From Oligoflexia bacterium (GTDB lineage: Bacteria > Bdellovibrionota > Bdellovibrionia > JABDDW01), in the NCBI GenBank assembly GCA_020847095.1, contig JADLCR010000059.1:1-35657 (forward strand): DNA of 35,657 bases, in the 5' to 3' direction. This document shows, one piece after another, positions 8,566 through 16,250 of the stretch. A program made the translations under genes and the position numbers. Numbering within the stretch: position 1 is the stretch's first letter; each line of letters opens with the position of its first letter. Under the pieces are notes generated by a model. That model saw nothing but the letters and a program-made list of their open reading frames with translations, had not been told where the DNA came from and ran no database searches.

Positions 8566-9042
8566 TTATTTGGCAATGATCTGTCGTAGGCCTTCATAGA
8601 CCACGGCCGTAACAGCGTTTGCCTGATTTAAACTTCGAATTGGGCCCCACATGGGGATACGCAAGCACTGATCTTCGAATTCTCGAAGAAGCTTTGGATC
8701 AAGTCCGACGGTCTCTTTTCCAAAAACACGCCAATAACCCTTTTTAAAGCGCTCTTCGTAAAACGTCTTAGAAGCTTTTTTAGAAAAGAAAAACACCCTC
8801 GATTTGTCTGGTACCTGTTCGAACCACTGTTCCACCGAATCATACTGCGCCAAGTCAAGGTGCTCCCAATAATCTAGGCCCGCTCGTCTAACAGCTTTAT
8901 CGTCTATTTCAAAACCCAGTTTTCCAACAAGATGAAGGCGGGAGTTGGTGCCAACGCACGTTCTTCCAATGCTTCCCGTATTGTTGGGAATCTCAGGCTC
9001 GATGAGCACAATATTAAAGTGTGGCTGTTCGATCCGACTCAA
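8566..9042 (-). CDS. trmL: tRNA (cytidine/uridine-2'-O-)-methyltransferase TrmL
   Basis: SPOUT-class methyltransferase of 158 residues (YibK/TrmL family). In characterised members it 2'-O-methylates the wobble base 34 of leucine tRNAs, using S-adenosylmethionine bound in a trefoil knot. Motifs seen are IEPEIPNNTGSIGRTC (motif 1), LHLVGKLGFEIDDKAVRRAG, FGKETVGL (motif 2) and the motif 3 region IPMWGPIRSLNQANAVTAVV. The RSLNLSN of E. coli is RSLNQAN here, a mild change. It starts 2 nt after the preceding gene's stop, so it belongs to the secA operon. Confidence 0.93.
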   Translation of the reverse strand: MSRIEQPHFNIVLIEPEIPNNTGSIGRTCVGTNSRLHLVGKLGFEIDDKAVRRAGLDYWEHLDLAQYDSVEQWFEQVPDKSRVFFFSKKASKTFYEERFKKGYWRVFGKETVGLDPKLLREFEDQCLRIPMWGPIRSLNQANAVTAVVYEGLRQIIAK

Positions 9043-9044
9043 TT

Positions 9045-9647
9045 TTAAGTTAAATAACGAAAGCAGTCTGAACCCAGACTGGTGAGCGCGAGCCTTCGTC
9101 CCTTGTCTACGATAAGCCCCTTGTTGAGAAGATCTCGATAAATATCCAAATTGATTGGAACGATATCTCGCCCCGAGCTCGCTCCAAGCTTTAGGATATA
9201 TTTTTTCTGAGATTCGGTGAGCTGAGCAACGAACGGAACTTGCGCAGCTAAAGATTGTTTATAATCACCCGATTCAATCAAAGTTGCTTCTTTGGGAAGT
9301 TTGTTTCGGTTGAGCACATAGACGAAACCATTTACAGGTTTTTTTCCACCGTCTACTGCAATTTGCTTTTCTGCACGAACGTAAAGACTTTTCTCAGGAT
9401 TGGTTGGAGAAAAGCCTTCGAATTCATCGAGTATGGCAAACACCTCTTTGAAATTATTGATCGTGAGTAACTCGCCTTTTACTGTGCCTTCGCCTTCAAT
9501 CATTGCCGGATAACCGACTGGAAGACGGTACAAGAGCCCTGGGCACGAGGCCGGCTTTACATCCTTCACCTGAGAGGCAAGCTTTCCGTGATGGACCATG
9601 CCTTTCATCAAAGACCCGTAAACAAAGAGAGAGGCTGCTTTACTCAT
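9045..9647 (-). CDS. Gamma-glutamylcyclotransferase-like protein with C-terminal extension
   Basis: Protein of 200 residues. The first 115 or so form a GGCT/AIG2-like fold: the substrate loop YGSLMKG (10-16), the mid-domain AMIEGEGTVKGEL, and LDEFEGF (73-79). In that last motif E77 would be the general acid/base by analogy with known GGCTs. Family members cleave gamma-glutamyl or related amide groups to release 5-oxoproline, but substrates vary widely. The last 65 residues (LTESQKKYILKLGASSGRDI to the end) are not part of that fold and look like a small helical, winged-helix-type domain ending with a lysine/arginine turn. It is the second gene of the operon, between the permease (16 nt) and trmL (2 nt). 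Confidence 0.8.
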   Translation of the reverse strand: MSKAASLFVYGSLMKGMVHHGKLASQVKDVKPASCPGLLYRLPVGYPAMIEGEGTVKGELLTINNFKEVFAILDEFEGFSPTNPEKSLYVRAEKQIAVDGGKKPVNGFVYVLNRNKLPKEATLIESGDYKQSLAAQVPFVAQLTESQKKYILKLGASSGRDIVPINLDIYRDLLNKGLIVDKGRRLALTSLGSDCFRYLT

Positions 9648-9663
9648 AGATACTCAACCCTTT

Positions 9664-10266
9664 CTAATGATGAATCAAAAAAAGCACGCCCAATGTCATG
9701 AGCAATCCACCCATGATTTGTGGTTCATGCTTTTCCAACCAACGTAGTTTAACAAAACTCATTCCGTGCATGGCGAACCAGCCTAAGACTGTCATCATCG
9801 CCACCAACGAAACGGACATGCTGACACAAGTAATAATAAGTGTTCTTAAATCCATGGGACCTAAGAGCATAAAAAACGGAGCCACAACTAAACATGGACT
9901 CATCGCCATCATCAGGACAAGCGATGACGCGGCCATTTTGTTCGAAATTTCTGTATGGCGGTGTTGAAATCCCGAAAGCATAAACCCGCCGCCAAATGCA
10001 AAGAGAATTAACCCGGGAAGTACCCCTTGAAGATTTTCAATTCTTTGATCAATCTGATGCCCCAAAAATCCCACCAACAATCCCACTGCGATGGTCGTTA
10101 AAGCATGGGCAAGCCCGCCAAGGGCCAGTAGGCCGAGGACTCTTTTTTGACTCCACTTGTGTCGGCGTCCGACAATAACAAACGGTAACCAATGTTGAGG
10201 CATCAGGGCGTGAACAAGCGAGAGGCCGAGTACCCCTGATACGAATGTGTGCCATGGGATGGACAT
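9664..10266 (-). CDS. NicO/UreH-like polytopic membrane protein
   Basis: Inner-membrane protein of 200 residues with about six hydrophobic segments. TM1 carries HALMPQHW (19-26), which resembles the HxxxxDH metal motif in TM1 of NicO/RcnA-type nickel-cobalt permeases and UreH-like proteins, although Asp is replaced by Gln here. More histidines occur at HQ, HRH and the C-terminal HH. A conserved-looking MAMSPCLVVAPFF lies in TM4, which also resembles the MxxSPC of the LysE/DsbD/NicO superfamily. Metal or small-solute export is plausible but not shown. It is the first gene of the operon leading to secA. No clear ribosome-binding site is seen before the ATG. Confidence 0.7.
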   Translation of the reverse strand: MSIPWHTFVSGVLGLSLVHALMPQHWLPFVIVGRRHKWSQKRVLGLLALGGLAHALTTIAVGLLVGFLGHQIDQRIENLQGVLPGLILFAFGGGFMLSGFQHRHTEISNKMAASSLVLMMAMSPCLVVAPFFMLLGPMDLRTLIITCVSMSVSLVAMMTVLGWFAMHGMSFVKLRWLEKHEPQIMGGLLMTLGVLFLIHH

Positions 10267-10340
10267 AGGGGAAGGGTCTTACCAAATTGTGACGCTTTAC
10301 ACAATAGGTACGAGCATTTAGCGGCTTCGGTGAAAAAATT

Positions 10341-10541
10341 TCAGTCTATGGGTTGCGCCGCTATATCGCCGGAAGTGTTGAGAAAATAGAGTTTATTCTC
10401 GTCAAAATCTAAATCAATCTTACGGACCAATTCATCCACTTTTGTCTTGATAGAGACGCGACGCACTTCAGAGCTTTGAGGGTTTACATAATAAAGAAAC
10501 CCCTTCTGCCTTTTAATTCCGAGTTTTAATAAAGCCTTCAT
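10341..10541 (-). CDS. Small protein of unknown function
   Basis: Short reading frame of 66 residues without signal peptide or membrane segment. It is rich in lysine at the N-terminus and acidic at the C-terminus, with predicted beta content (FLYYVNP, VRRVSIKTK, LYFLNTSGD). A promoter-like pair lies immediately upstream and no other gene explains this stretch, so it is probably real. No family is recognised. It is separate from the permease gene, which starts 75 nt further along the same strand. Confidence 0.5.
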   Translation of the reverse strand: MKALLKLGIKRQKGFLYYVNPQSSEVRRVSIKTKVDELVRKIDLDFDENKLYFLNTSGDIAAQPID

Positions 10542-10550
10542 AGCCTGTAA

Positions 10551-10579
10551 CTCATATTTCAGGAACCTTCGGCGGTCAA
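10551..10579 (-). promoter_or_regulatory. Candidate promoter of the 66-residue gene
   Basis: TTGACC (10579-10574) and TATGAG (10556-10551) on the minus strand are separated by 17 nt. Transcription would start near 10544, only a few bases before the ATG at 10541, implying an almost leaderless mRNA. Confidence 0.45.
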
Positions 10580-10625
10580 AGTCCCAATTGATTTCACCAT
10601 TAAAATCTGGCCAAACTAGAAACCA

Positions 10626-11198
10626 ATGACGATCGAGAGATTACTTTTATTCTTAGGCCTTTACCTATTTTCAGCCATTCCATTTGGCGTCATTGTGAGC
10701 CGCTTGATCACAAAAAAAGACGTGCGCAGCCAGGGAAGCGGCAACATCGGCGCTACTAATGTTTCGCGCATGATGGGTAAAAAATGGGGGCTCCTTGTGC
10801 TTTTTCTTGATGCACTCAAGGGATTCATTGCCACGGCGGTGGCCGGAAGATTTGGATATGCAGAACTCGGTTTGCTTGTTTCTGTATTCGGCCATTGCTT
10901 TCCGATTTATCTCAAATTTAAAGGCGGAAAGGGCGTGGCCACTTCCGTCGGAGCGCTTCTCGCTCTCAATTTTGCATTGGCCTTGGCTGCTATAGGGGCA
11001 TTTATTTTCTTGTTCGTGATCAGTCGTCGCGTAAGTTTTGGAAGTCTAGGCGCCGCATTTTTTGTTGTTGTTATAGGGCTTGTTCGGCCCGCCATGATTA
11101 ATCCCATAATGGCACTAGCCTTATGCGCTCTCGTCTGGTGGAGGCATAAAGAAAACATTCATCGAATTATCAAAGGATCTGAACCCAAATTCTTTTAA
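10626..11198 (+). CDS. plsY: Glycerol-3-phosphate acyltransferase PlsY
   Basis: Inner-membrane enzyme that moves the acyl group from acyl-phosphate (made by PlsX) to sn-glycerol 3-phosphate, giving lysophosphatidic acid, the first committed step of phospholipid synthesis. At 190 residues it is the normal size with about five membrane spans. All three signature loops are present: SQGSGNIGATNVSR (35-48), KFKGGKGVATS (97-107), and HKENIHRIIKGSE (174-186). It lies divergent to the small minus-strand gene and 34 nt before the GcvH-like gene. No strong ribosome-binding site is seen. Confidence 0.96.
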   Translation: MTIERLLLFLGLYLFSAIPFGVIVSRLITKKDVRSQGSGNIGATNVSRMMGKKWGLLVLFLDALKGFIATAVAGRFGYAELGLLVSVFGHCFPIYLKFKGGKGVATSVGALLALNFALALAAIGAFIFLFVISRRVSFGSLGAAFFVVVIGLVRPAMINPIMALALCALVWWRHKENIHRIIKGSEPKFF

Positions 11199-11232
11199 TT
11201 TTTCTTGAGAATCACACGAAACAGTCCTACGA

Positions 11233-11607
11233 ATGTCATTAACTATGAGTGAAGATTATATTGTTTATATGGGCCAGCAATGGCTGACAGTTGAAGGTGA
11301 CATCGTCACCATCGGTGTCATGGAAGAGGCTATTTCTGAACTTGAAGAGCTCACCAAGGTCGATCTTCCCGGAGAAAACGAACCGGTCGAAAAAGATGAA
11401 ATTTGTGGGGAGCTTGAAACTCGAGATGGGAATTTGAATATCTATGCTCCCGTAGAGGGGACCGTCCTTGAAGTTAACTCGGCCGTTGCCGCAAATCCCG
11501 AACTCATTCGGGAAGACCCCTTTGGCGAGGGTTGGATATTAAAAATTGAAGCCGCCAATCAAGATGACGTGAAGGAATTAACTGCCGGTGCGTCTTACGA
11601 AAATTAG
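11233..11607 (+). CDS. GcvH-like (lipoyl-domain) protein lacking the lipoyl lysine
   Basis: Protein of 124 residues with the fold of the glycine-cleavage H protein. Recognisable blocks are WLTVEGDIVTIGVMEEAISEL (18-38), VDLPGENEPV, NIYAPVEGTVLEVN (69-82) and NPELIREDPFGEGWILKI (88-105). In normal H proteins the block before the YAP turn is GEVESVKAVSEVYAP, with the lysine lipoylated. Here it reads GELETRDGNLNIYAP, so the modified lysine is replaced by Asp (D65). It therefore cannot carry lipoate at the usual site and is not a working glycine-cleavage shuttle. No gcvT or gcvP is adjacent. A second in-frame ATG lies four codons downstream. The next gene begins inside its last codons. Confidence 0.85.
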   Translation: MSLTMSEDYIVYMGQQWLTVEGDIVTIGVMEEAISELEELTKVDLPGENEPVEKDEICGELETRDGNLNIYAPVEGTVLEVNSAVAANPELIREDPFGEGWILKIEAANQDDVKELTAGASYEN

Positions 11608-12895
11608 TCTGATTCTTTTTACCCTGATTTTTAGTTTTTCAACTTCCTGGGCCGACGGACCTCAAGAGCTCAGAGCTCGAGTCGCTGGAACATCACAAAA
11701 AGAACCTTGCACAAAAAGTAAAACTGGCAAGATTTTAATGACTTTGCGCCAGTTTGCCCAAAATCCCGACCCAAAGGCCTCTGCAAGTCTTGCCAATCAG
11801 CTTTGTCGTATCTCACCAGATGGCCATGAACCTTGCCCCATTTCGCTCAATCAAGATCTTGTGATTGATTTGAAGACATCGGGAGAAAGGGTACCGCAGG
11901 TTATTCCCGTCATGGCCTGTGCCGCGGCCGTTGCCGAAGGAGCCATTAGACAAGAATTGCTTGAAGGACTAGCCGCTTTGTTTGATCGCCATCAAGGACG
12001 CTTTTTCAGCACCTGGGGAACATTGTCGCCCTGGCAAAAAAATCTAGCTCCCAAGTGGGAGGAATTTCTGATGACCACCGGAGATTTTGCCGCCGACGAC
12101 GCTAAGAAACTATTGGTTTTTGACAAACGGGCTCAAGTGCTTCAAACGGCTCCAAGCTGGGCCAATCAAGAAACTAAAATCGCCTTTCGCAATTTGCGAG
12201 AAACCGCAGATCAGATCAGATCTACTCAGTCGGCAAATGCCCTTTCTGGAGACTTGCAGCTGGTGAAAAGTCGCTTTTTTGAAATTGTCGGTGACAAGGC
12301 GATTCGGCTCTCTCAAGGAGATTCAAAACGACTAGCTCAAGTAGCTGAAGGGGTGGCCGCTGAAGTGGGCCTCAATTACAAATTTTATTTAAAATCAAGT
12401 CAGCGCGACTGGGTGCTCTGTTCGACTCGACCCGGACAACAAGACACTTGTAGCCCTCGAGCGATAACTTTCGGTCGAGCTGCTGACGACTGCAGCGAAT
12501 TTGGCTATGGCGCCGTATTGGCTCAAAGCCAAACAAGTTGGATTTTCCTGACCAACACTTCGCCTTTTAAAGTTGATATCAACGACTACTTTATTCCCAA
12601 AGGAGTTTGGCTCAAAAAATCTGATCACGTTGTGCGCAAGTGGAACACCCCAGAAGGGTTCGAAGCTCGAGCCATTTCTGAAGATTTGAGCATCTTGTAC
12701 ATGCAAGCTCCGATTAAATCCGCAGTCGGCCGAACACTCGCTACACTCACCTTACAAATTTCTCCCGTCGGCCCGATCTCGTTTATTGAAAAGATTCCTG
12801 ATCAAAAAATAATTACGCTCACAGCACCCTTTTCACAAAAACTAAAATCTAGGGACGGCGTTAACTTTAACCTGTCAAAAAACACTTGCCCCTAA
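11588..12895 (+). CDS. Large secreted protein of unknown function
   Basis: Exported protein of 435 residues. The start is a GTG at 11588 overlapping the preceding gene by 20 nt, with an AAGGA block upstream. Residues 1-22 (MRLTKISLILFTLIFSFSTSWA) form a clear signal peptide. About eight cysteines occur in the mature part (for example CTKSKT, QLCRISPDGHEPCP, VLCSTRPGQQDTC, NTCP), which suggests disulfide bonds. The N-terminal half appears helical and the C-terminal half beta-rich. No catalytic motif or family is recognised. It is followed by a beta-barrel gene with its own ribosome-binding site. Confidence 0.8.
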   Translation: MRLTKISLILFTLIFSFSTSWADGPQELRARVAGTSQKEPCTKSKTGKILMTLRQFAQNPDPKASASLANQLCRISPDGHEPCPISLNQDLVIDLKTSGERVPQVIPVMACAAAVAEGAIRQELLEGLAALFDRHQGRFFSTWGTLSPWQKNLAPKWEEFLMTTGDFAADDAKKLLVFDKRAQVLQTAPSWANQETKIAFRNLRETADQIRSTQSANALSGDLQLVKSRFFEIVGDKAIRLSQGDSKRLAQVAEGVAAEVGLNYKFYLKSSQRDWVLCSTRPGQQDTCSPRAITFGRAADDCSEFGYGAVLAQSQTSWIFLTNTSPFKVDINDYFIPKGVWLKKSDHVVRKWNTPEGFEARAISEDLSILYMQAPIKSAVGRTLATLTLQISPVGPISFIEKIPDQKIITLTAPFSQKLKSRDGVNFNLSKNTCP

Positions 12896-12944
12896 CCTTG
12901 ATCAACACTAAGACTGCCAACGTACAAAATTTGGAGGATTCTCT

Positions 12945-13646
12945 ATGAAAATGTTTTTAGCCACCATGCTTACTTTATTGGTTTCAAGTGCTCAGGCGGC
13001 CCCGTCTAGCAAAGCAGCCATAACTGACGGCCCGGGATCGAAAGCGTCTCAGATTGAGACAAACACTCCCAGTACGGCTTCAGAAGCCAAAATTTCTAGA
13101 ATGATTCCTCATGTGGGATTGCTTTTGTCATCTTATACCGGAATTGACGGCGCCGGCGCCGAAACAAAAACCGGTTTTGAAGTGGGCGCCCTTGTGGATC
13201 TTGGAAGACAGAAAACTGTCTTTGAAACTGGTGTTTTATACAGACAAATGGGTGCTTATTCAGTTGCGGCGATTGGGGGCGACACCATCAGCTCTGGAAT
13301 CGAAGCGGATTATTTAAGTGTTCCACTCAATGCCAAATATTATGTTCATGGACAAAATCAAACATCTCTTGTGCTCAAGGGTGGAATTGCGCCAAGCTAT
13401 TTGATTTCTCAGCGCGCCAAATCTTCGAATATGAATGGTCTATCGGGCTCAACCGAAGACACCCGATTGAGCCGTTTTGATCTGGGCCTCATTATGGGCG
13501 TGGGCGGTCGACTTCTCACCGGCGAAAAATCTTCGTTGCTTTTGGAAGCCACCTACTATCGTGGTCTCACTAACGCTTTTGAAACCACCAATAATGCCTA
13601 TAATGCCGCGTTTGGATTTTCAGCCGGATTTGCTGTCGAAATGTAA
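12945..13646 (+). CDS. Outer-membrane beta-barrel protein (PorT-like)
   Basis: Probable outer-membrane protein of 233 residues. It has a signal peptide (MKMFLATMLTLLVSSAQA), a low-complexity Ser/Thr linker (20-50), then alternating amphipathic strands such as GFEVGALVDLG, VFETGVLYRQM, YLSVPLNAKYYV and SSLLLEATYYRGL, ending in a typical hydrophobic C-terminal strand (GFSAGFAVEM). The pattern fits the porin_2/PorT-like small barrel family with about eight strands. A GGAGG ribosome-binding site lies 7 nt before the ATG. A strong terminator follows. Confidence 0.8.
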   Translation: MKMFLATMLTLLVSSAQAAPSSKAAITDGPGSKASQIETNTPSTASEAKISRMIPHVGLLLSSYTGIDGAGAETKTGFEVGALVDLGRQKTVFETGVLYRQMGAYSVAAIGGDTISSGIEADYLSVPLNAKYYVHGQNQTSLVLKGGIAPSYLISQRAKSSNMNGLSGSTEDTRLSRFDLGLIMGVGGRLLTGEKSSLLLEATYYRGLTNAFETTNNAYNAAFGFSAGFAVEM

Positions 13647-13698
13647 ACAGCCCTCCGTCAGAATATTAGGCACTATTGATTTTATTTCATTGATCTGG

Positions 13699-13727
13699 GC
13701 CGCTCTTTCACCAAGGGCGGCTTTTTT
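13699..13727 (+). terminator. Rho-independent terminator
   Basis: A 9-bp stem (GCCGCTCTT / AAGGGCGGC, one T-G pair, loop TCACC) is followed by six T residues. It ends transcription of the beta-barrel gene and separates it from the ATP-grasp gene. Confidence 0.88.
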
Positions 13728-13756
13728 GCGCCCAGAGATTGCAACGCCTCAATACC

Positions 13757-15304
13757 ATGGGACCATTCATTGCTAGGTTAAGCGCGGCCATTGCCCTCAT
13801 TTGCTTTAGTCATGTTGGACGGGCCGCACGACAAATTATATTCCGGGCTCACTTAGAGGTAGCTACCCAGGAGCTTCGCTTTGACGAGACTTTAGACGGA
13901 GGCGCCAAAGAGCGCTACAAATCATTTATCGAAAAGCATGGAGTGGATCCTCTCAATCCTCAGACTGAGGTTGTAGAAGCCCTTCAACAAACCGGCCCTC
14001 TTGGCGACAACATTCGCGTCTTCCCTTATATGCTCGTTTTATCTAAAAGAGAGTACGAAGAAGTCATCCGAAAAGGCGCTGAACAAAGGGGGCGGGCATT
14101 AGCCAGGTTTTTTGAAGACATTATTTTAGGAAAGGGCCGCGCCCTATCACCAAAGGGTTTTATATCCGAAAAATCGCTGAACCGCATTTTTCATGATGAA
14201 GGTTGGACTATTGAGTCTGTCCGCGATTTGTGGAAAGGCGCCAGTAGCCGACAAATCTCATTTGTCTATGGCCCAGACTTGGTTAGGCGACCCGATGGCA
14301 AGTGGGTTGTTCTTGAAGACAATGTGGGACCTATCGGGGGCGTTGGAGACATCGATCAGGTTCAGAAAGCCCATTGGCAGGCTTTTAGCAACTCTGGCGC
14401 ACGACACATTCCCGCAGCCACAGAAGAATTCATCTCTGCAATCTCATTTCTAGCCCGCGCCCATGGCGTTTCTCCTAATCAAATACTTGCCATCACTGAT
14501 ATTTCTAAGGATCAAGATGCTGCCGTTAAAGAATCCCCAAGCTACAGAAAAACGATCGACATGGAAGATTATCGAAGACGGAAGTTTTTCGAAGACTTAG
14601 GATTGAAGATGGCTGAAAAAATTGACGGAGAAGCCCTCAGATTAGTTGAGAACTTTGCGTTAAGTTTTGTACTCAACTTTCACACGCTAGGCGACGCCCA
14701 TGACGTATATGAGCTTTACAGCCGCCACTTTGCGAAACAAGGAAAGTTTCTCTTAAATGCTCCGGCTACGGAAATTCTCTCAAACAAGGCATTGTTGCCT
14801 TATGTCGATCAGATGATCCGATTCTACCTTTCTGAAGAACCATTGCTTCCGAGCCAAGAAACCGAAGTCATTGACTCCAGATGGGCTGTCAGTCTTCCAG
14901 GAAAAGTAATTAAGAAAGCTAACGGTTCCCAAGGCAAAGATGTCATCATTTTAGACAACCAAATTGGTGGTGATTTCGATCGTATAGATAGATTTGTTCT
15001 CAATCAAAGAGCCTTTGACCGTATGCATCCGAGTCGGAGTTCAATTTGGGTCGTTCAGCCTTTTGTTCCAATGAGCACGATGGCTACTCCAATGGGTCGT
15101 TACACCGTTGACTTGCGTCCCCACACCTATGTCGCCAATCCCGATATGATTCACGTTTCATCGATTCCTTGGGGTCGGACTAGTCCGCTAAAAGGTTCTG
15201 GACTTAACAATGTTTCTCAAGGAGCTTACGAGCTTGCGGTTACGCTGTTTGACTGTGCGGCCGGAATGGATGCTTTGACCCTGTTGCCGGGAGGAAAGAA
15301 ATGA
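13757..15304 (+). CDS. Circularly permuted ATP-grasp protein with signal peptide
   Basis: Protein of 515 residues of the circularly permuted ATP-grasp type 2 family (enzymes that join a carboxylate to an amine using ATP). Signatures counted from the ATG are FVYGPDLVRRPDG (about 169-181), VVLEDN (184-189), a region like NAPATEILSNKALLPYVDQM (about 334-353), the glycine-rich ATP loop KKANGSQGKDVIIL (386-399) and VVQPFVPMSTMATP...DLRPHTYV (about 432-459). The start was taken as ATG 13757, because a TTG at 13739 only adds six residues. The N-terminus IARLSAAIALICFSHVGRA looks like a Sec signal peptide, which is odd for an ATP-using enzyme. Its stop overlaps the papain-like gene in ATGA. The substrate is unknown. 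Confidence 0.85.
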   Translation: MGPFIARLSAAIALICFSHVGRAARQIIFRAHLEVATQELRFDETLDGGAKERYKSFIEKHGVDPLNPQTEVVEALQQTGPLGDNIRVFPYMLVLSKREYEEVIRKGAEQRGRALARFFEDIILGKGRALSPKGFISEKSLNRIFHDEGWTIESVRDLWKGASSRQISFVYGPDLVRRPDGKWVVLEDNVGPIGGVGDIDQVQKAHWQAFSNSGARHIPAATEEFISAISFLARAHGVSPNQILAITDISKDQDAAVKESPSYRKTIDMEDYRRRKFFEDLGLKMAEKIDGEALRLVENFALSFVLNFHTLGDAHDVYELYSRHFAKQGKFLLNAPATEILSNKALLPYVDQMIRFYLSEEPLLPSQETEVIDSRWAVSLPGKVIKKANGSQGKDVIILDNQIGGDFDRIDRFVLNQRAFDRMHPSRSSIWVVQPFVPMSTMATPMGRYTVDLRPHTYVANPDMIHVSSIPWGRTSPLKGSGLNNVSQGAYELAVTLFDCAAGMDALTLLPGGKK

Positions 15305-16245
15305 AATTTCTAATCGTTTGGCTTGTTGTCTTATTTGTTCCTTTCTTCAGCAAAGCAAGTAGTTCTTGTTCAGAAATTCCTGCGATCGATTTAGGGAAAA
15401 TCAGAAATCAAGGCGATAAGGGTTGGTGTTTTGCCCATGCGGCCGCCGATCTCATTGGATACGCTTTTAAAGATGAGCTTCGTGGTCAGCAAGTTTCAGC
15501 GACCCACCTTGCCCTTAAATACGCCAGAAAATATTCTCCGTGGTCTCCTTATCAAGATGGTGGGTTTATTCGATTAGCCATTAGGCGAGGAACGCAAGAT
15601 GGCGTTTGCCTCGCCGACATGGACGATAGATTAATGAATGGGGGCCCATCAAGCGATCTATCAGCAAAACTAGATTACTTGGACGAACTTTGGAGTGCTC
15701 AAAACAAGAATGACTGGAAACGTTATGACGAGCTATTGCGTACAGCCATTTCCAAAGGCAGCATTTTATCCACCATTCCCCAAGCCACTTTGCTCCAAAC
15801 GCTTCGGCAAGCTTCTCGCGCACAAGCCGCCTCCCGCGTGGCCGATCTATTGTGTCGCCATAACGGGCAGTTTCAAGTTCTTCATAGGAAAATCAATAAG
15901 ACCAGTTACGTCACAAAAGCCACAATAGGTGGTAACGGAACTTTGTTTCACATCATTGATGGAGAACTGTCATTTCGCAACCCGGTGGGAATTGATTTTT
16001 ACTCGGCATTTCTAATGGAAGATACTCTCAAAAAAGATGGCCGCCATGCGGCTACCCTTATTGGAAGACGCACGAATCCCAAGACTGGCGAATGCGAATA
16101 CTTACTGCGCAACTCTTGGGGTGAATCTTGCGGGCTACGCGGATTTTTTTGCAACGAAGGTCGCTTTGACAAAGGTAATATCTGGGTACCTAAAGCCCTG
16201 CTGCAAAAGTTCATTTACGCGATGACGATTATCGAAAAGAAATAG
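15301..16245 (+). CDS. Papain-like (C1 family) cysteine peptidase, secreted
   Basis: Exported protein of 314 residues with a signal peptide (MKFLIVWLVVLFVPFFSKAS). The active-site region KIRNQGDKGWCFAHAAADLIG (33-53) matches the papain motif QGxCGSCWAFS, with C43 as nucleophile and Q37 as oxyanion residue. The catalytic His is H249 (GRHAATLIG) and the Asn is N271 in LLRNSWGESCG. The mature part has a longer helical insertion between the two halves (about 105-200) than papain. It overlaps the ATP-grasp gene by 4 nt, so the two are translationally coupled and probably act together. No propeptide is obvious. Confidence 0.87.
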   Translation: MKFLIVWLVVLFVPFFSKASSSCSEIPAIDLGKIRNQGDKGWCFAHAAADLIGYAFKDELRGQQVSATHLALKYARKYSPWSPYQDGGFIRLAIRRGTQDGVCLADMDDRLMNGGPSSDLSAKLDYLDELWSAQNKNDWKRYDELLRTAISKGSILSTIPQATLLQTLRQASRAQAASRVADLLCRHNGQFQVLHRKINKTSYVTKATIGGNGTLFHIIDGELSFRNPVGIDFYSAFLMEDTLKKDGRHAATLIGRRTNPKTGECEYLLRNSWGESCGLRGFFCNEGRFDKGNIWVPKALLQKFIYAMTIIEKK

Positions 16246-16250
16246 AAGAG

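Noticed and set aside
11233-11607. Reading the GcvH-like gene as a normal glycine-cleavage H protein
   Set aside because: The lipoylated lysine position is Asp, and no glycine-cleavage partner gene is adjacent.
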